From assembly GCA_027315165.1 (NCBI GenBank), contig DAHUYN010000011.1:1-64000 (forward strand): a DNA stretch of 64,000 nt, given 5' to 3'. The translations under genes and the position numbers were made by a program. How positions within the stretch are numbered: the first letter of the stretch is position 1; each line of letters opens with the position of its first letter. The notes beneath the pieces are model-generated. The model did no database searches. It worked only from the letters and a program-made list of their open reading frames with translations, and was not told where the DNA came from. Below are positions 28,345 to 36,455 of this stretch, piece by piece. This stretch comes from Thermoplasmata archaeon. Lineage in GTDB: Archaea; Thermoplasmatota; Thermoplasmata; Lutacidiplasmatales; UBA184.

Positions 28345-28462
28345 TGCGGGGAGCCGGATTTGAACCGGCGAACGCCTTCGCGGCAGGATCTCCTCCCCCG
28401 AGGGCTCACGGCCCGCCGGGCGGTTTAAGTCCTGCGCCGTTACCGGGCTTGGCTATCCCCGC
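28345..28462 (-). tRNA. tRNA-Leu (UAA) with a 34-nt intron
   Basis: Read on the minus strand, the acceptor stem is GCGGGGA / TCCCCGC with discriminator A; the D arm is GCC-AAGCCCGGTAAC-GGC; the anticodon stem is CAGGA/TCCTG with loop CTTAA...; the variable arm is long, as in class II tRNAs; the T arm is GCCGG-TTCAAAT-CCGGC. Anticodon TAA plus the long arm indicate leucine. An insert at about 28390-28423 (plus or minus one base) lies at the canonical 37/38 position and can form GGGC-CGTGA-GCCC inside it. CCA is not encoded. RtcB, which seals such introns, is in this window. Confidence 0.93.
28390..28423 (-). other. Archaeal tRNA intron in tRNA-Leu(UAA)
   Basis: Thirty-four nt separate anticodon-loop position 37 (A at 28424) from position 38 (A at 28389). 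A one-base shift would make position 37 a G, the more common base. A clear canonical bulge-helix-bulge was not drawn with confidence; CC/GG and CCC/GGG pairing across the intron ends suggests a relaxed form. Confidence 0.8.
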
Positions 28463-28467
28463 GTCCG

Positions 28468-28767
28468 TTACCGGGCGGGGACGGCGGGCGCCTCTTCCTT
28501 CGCCGCCGCTCGGGCGGGCGCGCGCTTGAGGGAGACGCGCTTCGGGAAGTACTTGAGGAGCACGACGTCGCTGATGGCAGCGACCCACCGGTAGGGGACG
28601 TTGACGGGCTTGGACTCGTCGACTAACAGCGGGCTCGACTCGTCGACGTAGATCCCGTCGATCTTCGAGCCTTCGACGTCGACGACGACGTTGTCGACCT
28701 CGCCGAGGAGCCGGCCGTCCGGTGTGTAGACCTGTCGCCCCAGGAGTTCCGTCATCTCGACGAGCAT
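28468..28767 (-). CDS. PRC-barrel domain protein
   Basis: A 99-residue protein whose first 75 residues form a PRC-barrel: ELLGRQVYTPDGRLLGEVDNVVVD, then IDGIYVD and VPYRWVAAISDVVLLK. A short Lys/Arg/Ala-rich tail follows. PRC-barrels bind RNA or proteins (as in RimM) and are common as small stand-alone archaeal proteins. A TATA-like AATAAGAG on the minus strand near 28800 lies about 35-40 nt upstream. It is 5 nt from the tRNA-Leu gene on the same strand, so the tRNA may be co-transcribed. Confidence 0.85.
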   Translation of the reverse strand: MLVEMTELLGRQVYTPDGRLLGEVDNVVVDVEGSKIDGIYVDESSPLLVDESKPVNVPYRWVAAISDVVLLKYFPKRVSLKRAPARAAAKEEAPAVPAR

Positions 28768-28831
28768 GGACCGTTCCAGCGAGGGGACGCCGTGACCCCC
28801 TCTTATTCCTTTGCCCGAACCGGCAGCCCCC

Positions 28832-30622
28832 TCAGGGGTTCTCGGCCGTCTCGCGGGCTCGCGTCGGCCGCTTCACCTGCGTCGCGAACATCTCCTCGAG
28901 CTCCTTCGAGGTCGTCGCCTCCGTCGCGCCCTTGTCCTCGCGATAGCGGCCGGTGAACCTCGGGAACCGGAGCGCGAGGCCGGCGCCGGGGCGGATCCGG
29001 CCGAAGGCGGCCCGGTGGATCGGGCTCAGGGAGAGCTCGGCGCCGCGGACCTCGAGGACGAGTCCCGGCCGCATCCAGCGATCCGGGACGAGCCCGGTCG
29101 AGACCTCGGGGGGAACGTGGTCGACCTCGTAGGACCGGAGCCGCTCCGGGAGCGCCTTGAGCCCCGCGTCGTCGAACCCGCTGCCGACCTTGCAGAACGA
29201 TTCGAACCGGTCCTGCCCCGGGTCGTAGACGGCCATCAGGAGGGCGCCGTAGGTCCCCGCGCGCCGTCCGCGCCCGAGGAACGCACCGACGACGGCGCCG
29301 TCGATCGAGTCGGCGAGCCCCGTCGTGTACTCGCGCTTGTACTTGATCCACCAGTCGCCGCGCGCGCCCGCCCGGTAGAGGCTTTCGTTCGAGAGGGACT
29401 TCGCCATGACGCCCTCACAGCCCGCGGCGATCGACTCATCGAAGAACGCCTGCGCCGAGGCCACGTCGCCGACGAGGCGCTGCGTCGCGAGACGGACCTG
29501 GGGGTCGGGGCGTACGAGCGCCTCGAGGCGGGTCCGCCTCTCGGGAAGCGCCCGGTCGAGCAGGGGACCGTCGGCGTCGAGAAGGAGGTCGAACAAGAAG
29601 AGGGAGACCGGGACCTCCTCCTGCATCCGCGCGAGGTCGTACTTCCGGCCGCGGCGTCGCGAGACCTCCTGGAACGGGCGGATCTCGTCGGTGTCCGGGT
29701 CGACGGAGACGCACTCGCCCTCGACGATCGCCGGGCGTCGGGCGAGGGCCCGCGGAAGCGCCTCGACGAGCTCGGGGAACTGCCCGCTCAGGTCCTCGAG
29801 GCGGCGGGAGAAGAGCCGCGCGGGTCCGTTCGCGGGGACGTGGGCCTGGACGCGGAGCCCGTCGTACTTGTACTCGAGGGCCGCGCGCCCCTCCATCCGC
29901 TCGAGGACGTCGGCGAGGTCGGGGGAGCGCTCGGCGAGCATCGGACGCACGGGACGGCCCACCGTGAGGCGGATCTCGTCGAGGCCGGCGACCCCGCTCG
30001 CCGAGAGGACCTCGGCGACCCTCGCGAGGTCGCTCGAGACGTTGAACGCGGCCTCGATCCGGGCCCGCGCCTCCTTCGAGCCATCGGAGAAGCGCGCCGC
30101 GAGCGCGTCGAGGATCGTCATCTCCCGCACCCCGAGTCGAAGCCGGCCGAGGACGAAGCGGACCAGGTAGCGGGCCTCCACGGGGGCGACGCGGCCCAGG
30201 AGGCCCACGAGCAGGTTCACCTTGAGCTCCTGGGACCCTTCCCCGGACGCTTCGGCGATCCGGCGGAGCGTCCGGTAGACCTCGGAGACCGTCGGCCCGG
30301 GTCCCTCCTCGGGCAGACGGGGGCGGCGCAGGAGCGCCTCGGCCGTCGTGCCGAGGTCCCCCGACGCCTTCACGTCGAGCGCGACCTCCCGCTCGGGAAC
30401 GTGGGTGGCGATCGCGACCGCCCGCCGGGCGAGCGAGTCGGCCATGCCGAGCTCGATGCCCTCGTACTCCGGCGCGAGCAGTCCCTGAGAAAGGTAGAGG
30501 AGCTCGCCGAGCTCCTCGCCCGACACCCGGCCCAGAAGCTCCGCGAGCAGCGAGCGCATCTCGAGGCGCTTCGGGGTCGCCTCGACCTTCGTGTAGGCCT
30601 CGGCGAGCTCAGCGAACCTCAC
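28832..30622 (-). CDS. lig: ATP-dependent DNA ligase
   Basis: A replication and repair ligase of 596 residues, the usual size of archaeal type I ligases. The N-terminal DNA-binding domain spans about 1-210. The adenylation motif is EYKYDGLRVQ near residue 249 with Lys as nucleophile. Later motifs include LFSRRLEDLSGQFPEL, IVEGECV, EGVMAKSL and WWIKYKREY. The C-terminal OB domain (about 420-590) ends with an acidic/basic tail. It overlaps the upstream rpe stop by 14 nt, so the pair is translated from one transcript. Confidence 0.95.
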   Translation of the reverse strand: MRFAELAEAYTKVEATPKRLEMRSLLAELLGRVSGEELGELLYLSQGLLAPEYEGIELGMADSLARRAVAIATHVPEREVALDVKASGDLGTTAEALLRRPRLPEEGPGPTVSEVYRTLRRIAEASGEGSQELKVNLLVGLLGRVAPVEARYLVRFVLGRLRLGVREMTILDALAARFSDGSKEARARIEAAFNVSSDLARVAEVLSASGVAGLDEIRLTVGRPVRPMLAERSPDLADVLERMEGRAALEYKYDGLRVQAHVPANGPARLFSRRLEDLSGQFPELVEALPRALARRPAIVEGECVSVDPDTDEIRPFQEVSRRRGRKYDLARMQEEVPVSLFLFDLLLDADGPLLDRALPERRTRLEALVRPDPQVRLATQRLVGDVASAQAFFDESIAAGCEGVMAKSLSNESLYRAGARGDWWIKYKREYTTGLADSIDGAVVGAFLGRGRRAGTYGALLMAVYDPGQDRFESFCKVGSGFDDAGLKALPERLRSYEVDHVPPEVSTGLVPDRWMRPGLVLEVRGAELSLSPIHRAAFGRIRPGAGLALRFPRFTGRYREDKGATEATTSKELEEMFATQVKRPTRARETAENP

Positions 30623-31301
30623 GGGGCGTCCCCTCCGCGACGGCGGCGCGCAGGCGCGCCAGGTTGCCCGCCACGTCGCCGCCGACGAAGACCGAGTTCC
30701 CGCAGACGAAGAAGGTCGCCCCCTCCCGCGCGGCGAGCGGCGCGGTCTCGACCGTGACGCCGCCGTCGATCGAGAGGTCCGCCTTCGAGCCGATCTCGTC
30801 GAGCGCCGCGCGAGCCTGTCTCAGCTTCGGCAGGGCCGCGGGGAGGAACGTCTGGCCGGAGAAGCCGGGCTCGACGCTCATCACGAGCACCTGGTCCAGG
30901 TTCGCGAGGTGCGGGACGACCCGGTCGAACGGCGTTCCCGGCTTGAGCGCGGCCCCGACCTCGACGCCCTCGTGGCGGACCGCCCGGAGGACCTCCTCGG
31001 GCTCGTCCTCGGCCTCGAGGTGGAAGACGAGCGTGCTCCCGCCCGCCTTCGCGAACGCCCGCGCGTACCTGGCCGGGTGGCTGATCATGAGGTGGATGTC
31101 GAGGGGGAGCCGCGTCCGCGCGCGGACCGCCTGGACGAGGGCCGGACCGAACGAGAGGTTCGGGACGAAGTGTCCGTCCATCACATCGAGGTGGAACGCG
31201 TCCGCGCCCGCGGCCTCGCCGGCGCGGACCGCGCTGGCGAGGTCGGCGAAATCCGCGCTCAGCAGCGACGGGGCGAGGCGACGCCTTCGGCCCTCGGACA
31301 C
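30609..31301 (-). CDS. rpe: Ribulose-phosphate 3-epimerase
   Basis: A 230-residue TIM-barrel enzyme that interconverts ribulose 5-phosphate and xylulose 5-phosphate. Family motifs are APSLLSADFADL, HLDVMDGHFVPNLSFGP (metal ligands), DIHLMI, MSVEPGFSGQTF and DGGV, with the phosphate-binding end CGNSVF. It supports a non-oxidative pentose phosphate route that also feeds RibB. The GTG start lies 25 nt from the centre of a TATA box, so it is leaderless. It is followed by the ligase with a 14-nt overlap. Confidence 0.95.
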   Translation of the reverse strand: MSEGRRRRLAPSLLSADFADLASAVRAGEAAGADAFHLDVMDGHFVPNLSFGPALVQAVRARTRLPLDIHLMISHPARYARAFAKAGGSTLVFHLEAEDEPEEVLRAVRHEGVEVGAALKPGTPFDRVVPHLANLDQVLVMSVEPGFSGQTFLPAALPKLRQARAALDEIGSKADLSIDGGVTVETAPLAAREGATFFVCGNSVFVGGDVAGNLARLRAAVAEGTPREVR

Positions 31302-31321
31302 GTGTCGGAGACCGCGTAAGG

Positions 31322-31331
31322 GTATTTATAC
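31322..31331. promoter_or_regulatory. Near-symmetric TATA box shared by divergent rpe and peptide-binding protein genes
   Basis: GTATTTATAC is close to its own reverse complement. It lies 25 nt before the rpe GTG (minus strand) and about 64 nt before the ATG at 31391 (plus strand), with no other AT-rich box in the 89-bp gap. Confidence 0.55.
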
Positions 31332-31390
31332 GACCTAGGGGGTGTCGGGGCAGGTTTCCGGGGCGCCGGGACCTGTAAGAGGAATACGAT

Positions 31391-34300
31391 ATGGAAGAGC
31401 TGAATCGGGCGAACGTGGGCCGTTGGGCCGGCCAGCGCGCCCTGTCGACCGCCACGGCGGCGATCATCCTGATCGTCGTGATCCTCGTGGTCGGTGGGCT
31501 TGGGTACGTTGGGCTGAGCGCAACGAGCAGTTCCCCTGTGACCAAGTCGAGCTGTTGGCCGACCAACAGCGCGGCTTGCAGCGCAGGAGCTGCGAGAAGC
31601 GACGTCGGACTGCAGGTGCCTTTCCGATCGGTCCAGCAGGGGTCGATCGTGCCGTTCACGGCAACCCTCCCTGCCGGTGAGACCGCTACGAGCTACACTT
31701 TTACCTTCGGAGACTCGAGCACGCCCACCACGCAATCCACGAACACCATCCAGCACACCTACACCAACCCCGGTACGTACATCGCCTCCACCACCGCGCT
31801 CGTCAAGGGCGCGACCCACAACAACTGGCGGAGCCTTGTCGTCATCACCGTCACGGCCTCCTACGCGTCGCAGAGCGCGGGGAATGCGCCGGCGGTCGCC
31901 GGGTCCATCCTCTCGAACTCGTCGCAGGTGACGGGGTCGCCGCCGACCACGATCCTCCAGCAGGGCCAGCAGGTCACGCTGCAGGGCTCGTACACGGCCG
32001 GGCCCACGAACCCGCTCTACGCGCTCCAGGCGCCGACCTGGAGCTACTCCTCCAGCCTCACACCCGCCTCGCCGGTAGCGACCAATACGACCGCCTCCGC
32101 CTCGTTCTCTTTCGCGAGCGCGGGCACGTACTACGTGACGTTCGTCGGGAGCGCGAAGGCCTCGACCGGCACGGTCGCCTACCAGAACTACACCTGGAGC
32201 GTCTTCGTCGCCCCCGCGAACTTCAACGCGGGCACGGCGGGCTCGACCTCCGCGGTCAGCACGCACAAGGGCCTCAACGTCTACGAGCTCGCCCCCGGCG
32301 GCTCGAACACGGAGGACCCGGCGATCGACTACGAGACCGTCGGCTATGAGCCGATCCTGAACGTCTACCAGACGCTCATCGCCTACAACGGCAGCCAGAC
32401 GGGCCCCACCTACCAGAGCTACGTGCCGGTCCTCGCGACCTGCGTCCCCGGGAGCAACACCGGGGCGAACAACTGCGCGTCGCTCTACAACGGCAACACG
32501 CTGATCAACGGCTACAACTACACGTTCGTTATCGACAACCACGCCCGGTTCTATGACCCGGGAACTGGGAACAGCTGGCCGGTCTACCCGACCGACGTGC
32601 TCTTCTCCGTGGCGCGCACGATGGCGTTCGCGACCTCGCCGTGCGTCGGCTGCAACAACGGCTGGATCCTGACGCAGGCGCTGCTCTCCGCGGGCACCGG
32701 TCCGCTCGGGAGCACGAGCGCGCTGCACGCCGCGTTGAACAACACCCCGCAGAACATCTGGAACTCGGTGACCATCAACGGCACCGACTGCCCGTCCGTG
32801 GCGATGACGAGCTCGAACGGCTGCGTCACCTTCCACGCGAACGGCAACGGCCTCAACTGGCCGTACTTCCTCGAGCTGATCGGCGACCCGCTCGGTGGCT
32901 CGATCGTTCCGTGCGGCTGGTTCAGCGCGCCCGCCCAGGGCGCGGGCATCCCGTACTGGACCGCCGGGAACGTCTCCGGGAACGGCGACCACCCCTGCGC
33001 GGCCCCCGGCACGGCCGGCTACGGTGTCGACTGGAGCACGATCCCCTGGACCGCATGGGACACCTACGAGACCTCGGGCGCGAACCCGCCGTTCATCGGG
33101 AACGTCCAGTGGAACATGGCGGGCAGCGGGCCCTACTACATGCAGAACCTGCAGCCGGCCCTGTCCTACCAGCTGGCGGCGAACCCGGCCTACGCCTCCA
33201 ACCCGCTCTGCACGTGGCAGGGCTGCTGGCCGGCGGCGGGCAAGTTCGCCCAGAAGGTGTCGGTACAGTGGGAGACCAGCCAGGTCCCCGGTGAGCAGGC
33301 CTATGCGTCCGGCGCGGCGGACTTCGCCTCGATCCCGTCGACGGACGTGTCGTTCCTGCTCCAGCTGATCCAGCAGGGCAAGCTGAACGCCGTGAGCTTC
33401 CCATCGATTAGTATCTTCTTCTTCCCGTACAACTTCAACTTCTCGATGTCGGGAGCGCTCCGGTACACGTCGAACCCGATCACGGTACCGTCGGACTTCT
33501 TCAGCTACGTGGGGATCCGTCAGTTCATCTCCCACGCGTACCCGTACGAGACCATCCAGCAGACCATCAACACGAAGGGCGGGATCCAGTACGGCTTCAA
33601 CTACGGGGGCGCGATCCCGCAGTTCATGGCCAACTACTACCCGACCAACGTGTCGTGGCCCTCGACGAACCCGGACACGAACCCGGCGGACGTCGGCGGC
33701 GCGGCCTGGTGGTGGGCCCAAGCGACGAGCCCGACGAGCCCCTACTACGACCCTGAGCTCGCGAGCTGCACCGCGTCGTCCCCGTGCCAGCTGCCCCTCT
33801 TCGGGCAGACCGGCGCGCCGGACCTCGACCAGCGGATGGCCCTCTGGGCGGCGTCGATCTACAGCCTGACGAACGGAGCCGTCAAGGTGAACCCGCTCGA
33901 CATCAACTTCGTCGACCTGGTCATCAACTCGCTCTATACGGGGCCGTACCTGAACCCGATGCCGTTCTACACGCTCGGCTGGGCGCCCGACTACCCCGAC
34001 CCGACCGACTACGTCTCGCCGCTCTACAAGGCGTACGGGACGTACACCGAGAACGACGTCGTCGCGCAGCAGCTCTCGCAGAGCCAGTTCAACGCCTCGA
34101 GCTGCACGGCGGGTGGCCACGGTGTGGGCAACTACACCTACTGGTCGAACCTCGCGCAGACGACGGGGATCCCCAACAACTGCCAGGGCGCAGCCTACGC
34201 GGCACTCCAGTCCGCGATGGCCGCCGCGGCCGTGATGCCGGCGGGACCCCAGCGGGTGCTGACGTACGCCGAGGCCGAGCAGATCGCGAACGCGCTGGCC

Positions 34301-34441
34301 CTGTACACCTACTGGGAGCAGCAGAACGTCGTCGTCTCGACCGCGGCGTGGATCGACCCCACGACGTACAACTCGAACGTCTGCATCGGTGGCGGCGGCG
34401 ACTCGAGCTGGTTCACCGTCCAGGGGAACGGGATCTACTAG
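31391..34441 (+). CDS. Oligopeptide-binding protein with pilin-like N terminus and PKD-like domain
   Basis: A 1016-residue extracellular solute-binding protein. Residues 16-19 (RALS) followed by a 21-residue hydrophobic segment match the class III (type IV pilin-like) signal pattern. A Cys-Trp-Pro...Cys pair and a PKD-like domain (about 75-150, with TFGDSS and an HTYTNPGTY ending) come next. The SBP family 5 fold, typical of peptide and nickel binders, starts near residue 290 (ELAPGGSNTEDPAIDYETVG), with a TDVLFSVARTMAF segment. There is no lipobox. A TATA box about 64 nt upstream leaves a leader of about 38 nt with AGAGGAA before the ATG. It converges on the oppBCDF operon, its likely transporter, and is a paralogue of the gene at 55340. 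Confidence 0.88.
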   Translation: MEELNRANVGRWAGQRALSTATAAIILIVVILVVGGLGYVGLSATSSSPVTKSSCWPTNSAACSAGAARSDVGLQVPFRSVQQGSIVPFTATLPAGETATSYTFTFGDSSTPTTQSTNTIQHTYTNPGTYIASTTALVKGATHNNWRSLVVITVTASYASQSAGNAPAVAGSILSNSSQVTGSPPTTILQQGQQVTLQGSYTAGPTNPLYALQAPTWSYSSSLTPASPVATNTTASASFSFASAGTYYVTFVGSAKASTGTVAYQNYTWSVFVAPANFNAGTAGSTSAVSTHKGLNVYELAPGGSNTEDPAIDYETVGYEPILNVYQTLIAYNGSQTGPTYQSYVPVLATCVPGSNTGANNCASLYNGNTLINGYNYTFVIDNHARFYDPGTGNSWPVYPTDVLFSVARTMAFATSPCVGCNNGWILTQALLSAGTGPLGSTSALHAALNNTPQNIWNSVTINGTDCPSVAMTSSNGCVTFHANGNGLNWPYFLELIGDPLGGSIVPCGWFSAPAQGAGIPYWTAGNVSGNGDHPCAAPGTAGYGVDWSTIPWTAWDTYETSGANPPFIGNVQWNMAGSGPYYMQNLQPALSYQLAANPAYASNPLCTWQGCWPAAGKFAQKVSVQWETSQVPGEQAYASGAADFASIPSTDVSFLLQLIQQGKLNAVSFPSISIFFFPYNFNFSMSGALRYTSNPITVPSDFFSYVGIRQFISHAYPYETIQQTINTKGGIQYGFNYGGAIPQFMANYYPTNVSWPSTNPDTNPADVGGAAWWWAQATSPTSPYYDPELASCTASSPCQLPLFGQTGAPDLDQRMALWAASIYSLTNGAVKVNPLDINFVDLVINSLYTGPYLNPMPFYTLGWAPDYPDPTDYVSPLYKAYGTYTENDVVAQQLSQSQFNASSCTAGGHGVGNYTYWSNLAQTTGIPNNCQGAAYAALQSAMAAAAVMPAGPQRVLTYAEAEQIANALALYTYWEQQNVVVSTAAWIDPTTYNSNVCIGGGGDSSWFTVQGNGIY

Positions 34442-34773
34442 CGACGCGCTGGTACCCCGGGCGAACCCTTTCCCACCCCGGTGGCACGACGCCACCGGGG
34501 TCCTGTCCTTTCAAGACCCTCGAGTTCGAAGCGTGTCGAAGGGCCTGGAGCTCCGTCGGGGAGCCCTTGCCGGGGGTCCGCCCTCGGGGCCGTTCTCACC
34601 GAGAGAAAGGACCCAGGACCGGCCTCTCGTCGAGGGTCCGCCCGCTCGGGCCGGCCCGCGAGCGTTGCCGTCGGCCGCCGAGGGAGGGGCCTACCCTCGC
34701 CCCGCACGCGGGCCGGGTCGAGGCCGCGGTGATCCGACAGGCCGTTCCCGACCCTCGAGGGGCGGAGCGAAGC
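34442..34773. other. Intergenic stretch of 332 bp between convergent genes
   Basis: It holds the hairpin at 34475-34501 near its left end. The rest is GC-rich with no convincing reading frame, promoter or RNA gene; a half-site repeat of CCCTCGAG-like words occurs but nothing firm can be assigned. Confidence 0.5.
34475..34501. terminator. Hairpin with 11-bp perfect stem after the peptide-binding protein gene
   Basis: ACCCCGGTGGC (34475-34485) pairs exactly with GCCACCGGGGT (34491-34501) around ACGAC. It is 34 nt past the stop and is followed by CCTGTCCTTTC. It is a likely transcript end for the binding-protein gene. Confidence 0.55.
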
Positions 34774-35190
34774 CTAGAGGAACTCGCGGGGGTCGGGCCC
34801 GCTCTGGAGGCCGGCGAGGGGGTCCAGGCCGGCCTTGAACCGCCACATCTCGGGCGTCCACCGACCGTAGCGGACGGGGTGCAGGAGGTTACGTTGGAAC
34901 TCCCGCGGCTCTCGCTCGGGGTGCGGTCGGTGCCAGAGGTACTGGTAGAGGAGGTACTCGAGGTAGAGGGCCGCGCCGAGGCTCAGCGCCATCGCGACGA
35001 CGTCGGGCGGGTCCAGCCAGGAGGCCACGAGGAGGACGTCGACGATGAGCAGCGCGAGCAAGATCCAGACCTTGAGGAACTCGAAGTAGAACCAGTCCTT
35101 CCAGGCGGGGCCGGGGTCGGCGAGCGCCTCCTTGCGCGAGTCCTCGTCGAGCTCGGGGACCCCGAAGGTCCGTCGGATGCCGCCGGGCAT
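34774..35190 (-). CDS. Small two-helix membrane protein at the end of the opp operon
   Basis: A 138-residue protein of unknown family. A charged N-terminal part (about 1-35) is followed by two close hydrophobic helices (about 38-60 and 64-83). The tail is rich in Trp, His, Pro and Arg (LWHRPHPEREPREF, then WTPEMWRFKAGLDPL). It lies 21 nt after the OppF-like gene on the same strand, so it is probably the fifth gene of the operon and could be an accessory of the transporter. No signal peptide is seen. Confidence 0.7.
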   Translation of the reverse strand: MPGGIRRTFGVPELDEDSRKEALADPGPAWKDWFYFEFLKVWILLALLIVDVLLVASWLDPPDVVAMALSLGAALYLEYLLYQYLWHRPHPEREPREFQRNLLHPVRYGRWTPEMWRFKAGLDPLAGLQSGPDPREFL

Positions 35191-35211
35191 CGGAGGGGCC
35201 CCCGCACGCCC

Positions 35212-36435
35212 CTACGGCAGCGCGGGAGCGCTCGCGAGGAGGGGCGAGGAGGTCGTCCCGCCCGCCCCGGTCGTCTCGGACTCGAGCGCGGGCTCGGCCG
35301 CGCTCGAGCCGGAGGGGGCCGGATAGAGGTGGCAGGCGACCCAGTGCTCGCCGGAGTAGCGGATGAGGGGGGGCTCGACCCTCGAGCAGACCGGCATCAC
35401 CGCCGGGCAGCGCGTGTGGAAGCGGCAGCCGGGCGGCGGGGACGCCGGGCTCGGAACATCCCCTTTGAGGATGATCCGCTCGCGCCGCAGGGTCGGGTCG
35501 GGGATCGGGATCGCGGCGAGGAGCGCTTGCGTGTAGGGGTGCAGCGGGCGGTTGAACAGCGCCTCCGTCGGGGCCCGCTCGACGACCTTCCCGAGGTACA
35601 TCACGACGACCCGGTGGCTGATCGCGCGCACGACGCTCAGGTGGTGCGAGATGAACAGGTAGGCGAGGTTCTGCTCCTTCTGGAGCCGCTTGAGGATGTT
35701 GAGGATCTGGGCCTGGACCGAGACGTCGAGCGCGCTCGTCGGCTCGTCGAGGACGATGAAATCCGGCCGGAGCGCGAGGGCGCGGGCGATCCCGATGCGC
35801 TGGCGCTGGCCCCCAGAGAACTCGTGCGGGAACCGCCAGAGGTGGTCCGGGTTCAGCCCGACGGCTTGGAGCAGCTCGGCGACGCGGTTGTAGCGCTGCC
35901 GTGAGGTCCCCTGGTGGTGGATCTCGAGGGGCTCGGCGACGATGTCCCGGACGAGCATCCTCGGCGAGAGCGACGAGAACGGGTCCTGGAAGACGATCTG
36001 CAGCTTCCCGCGGATCTGTCGGAGCCGCCGGCCCTTCATCCGATAGAGGGAGAACTTCGTGGCCAGCCGGTCGAGCTCCGAGAGCAGCGCCGGGGCCCCC
36101 TGCGGGAGCTTCGGGACCCCGCCGTCGTCGTTGACGTTCTGGGGCCCGAGCGTCGTGTAGATCTGGTCGAGCCGGTCCACCACGTCGTTGGGGGGCCGGT
36201 AGAAGGTCTGGCCGCTCGTCGGCTCGATGAGGCGCAGGATGAGCCGACCGACGGTCGTCTTGCCACAGCCCGACTCGCCGACGAGCCCGACGGTCTCGCC
36301 CTCGTGGATGTCGAAACTGACGCCGTCGACCGCGCGGACGTCCCCGATATGGGAGGAGAAGACGCCGCCTCGGATCGGGAAGTACTTCCGCAGGTTGTGT
36401 ACGGAGAGAAGGACGGGGGCCTGCTGGGGGTCCAT
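35212..36435 (-). CDS. oppF: Oligopeptide ABC transporter ATPase (OppF-like) with inserted segment
   Basis: This is the cytoplasmic ATPase of a peptide importer. The 407-residue protein has Walker A GESGCGKT (53-60), Q-loop FQDP near 149-152, signature FSGGQ (about 196-200), Walker B VLDEP and the C-terminal OppF/DppF extension, with cysteine-rich GCRFHTRCP and C-VEPPLI that suggest a 4Fe-4S site. The gap from Walker A to the Q-loop is about 40 residues longer than normal, with an acidic/Gly-rich insert near residues 80-125. It follows the OppD-like gene by 20 nt. Confidence 0.9.
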   Translation of the reverse strand: MDPQQAPVLLSVHNLRKYFPIRGGVFSSHIGDVRAVDGVSFDIHEGETVGLVGESGCGKTTVGRLILRLIEPTSGQTFYRPPNDVVDRLDQIYTTLGPQNVNDDGGVPKLPQGAPALLSELDRLATKFSLYRMKGRRLRQIRGKLQIVFQDPFSSLSPRMLVRDIVAEPLEIHHQGTSRQRYNRVAELLQAVGLNPDHLWRFPHEFSGGQRQRIGIARALALRPDFIVLDEPTSALDVSVQAQILNILKRLQKEQNLAYLFISHHLSVVRAISHRVVVMYLGKVVERAPTEALFNRPLHPYTQALLAAIPIPDPTLRRERIILKGDVPSPASPPPGCRFHTRCPAVMPVCSRVEPPLIRYSGEHWVACHLYPAPSGSSAAEPALESETTGAGGTTSSPLLASAPALP

Positions 36436-36455
36436 TCAGAGACGCTCCGTTGCGA

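Noticed and set aside
31259-34495. Minus-strand open frame of about 1078 codons opposite the first peptide-binding protein
   Set aside because: Shadow of the plus-strand gene; no signal, no motif, and it would overlap the rpe promoter.
34475-34720. Stem-loop region considered as a tRNA or small RNA gene
   Set aside because: Only one perfect hairpin is present, with no T-arm or acceptor pairing, so a terminator is the simpler reading.
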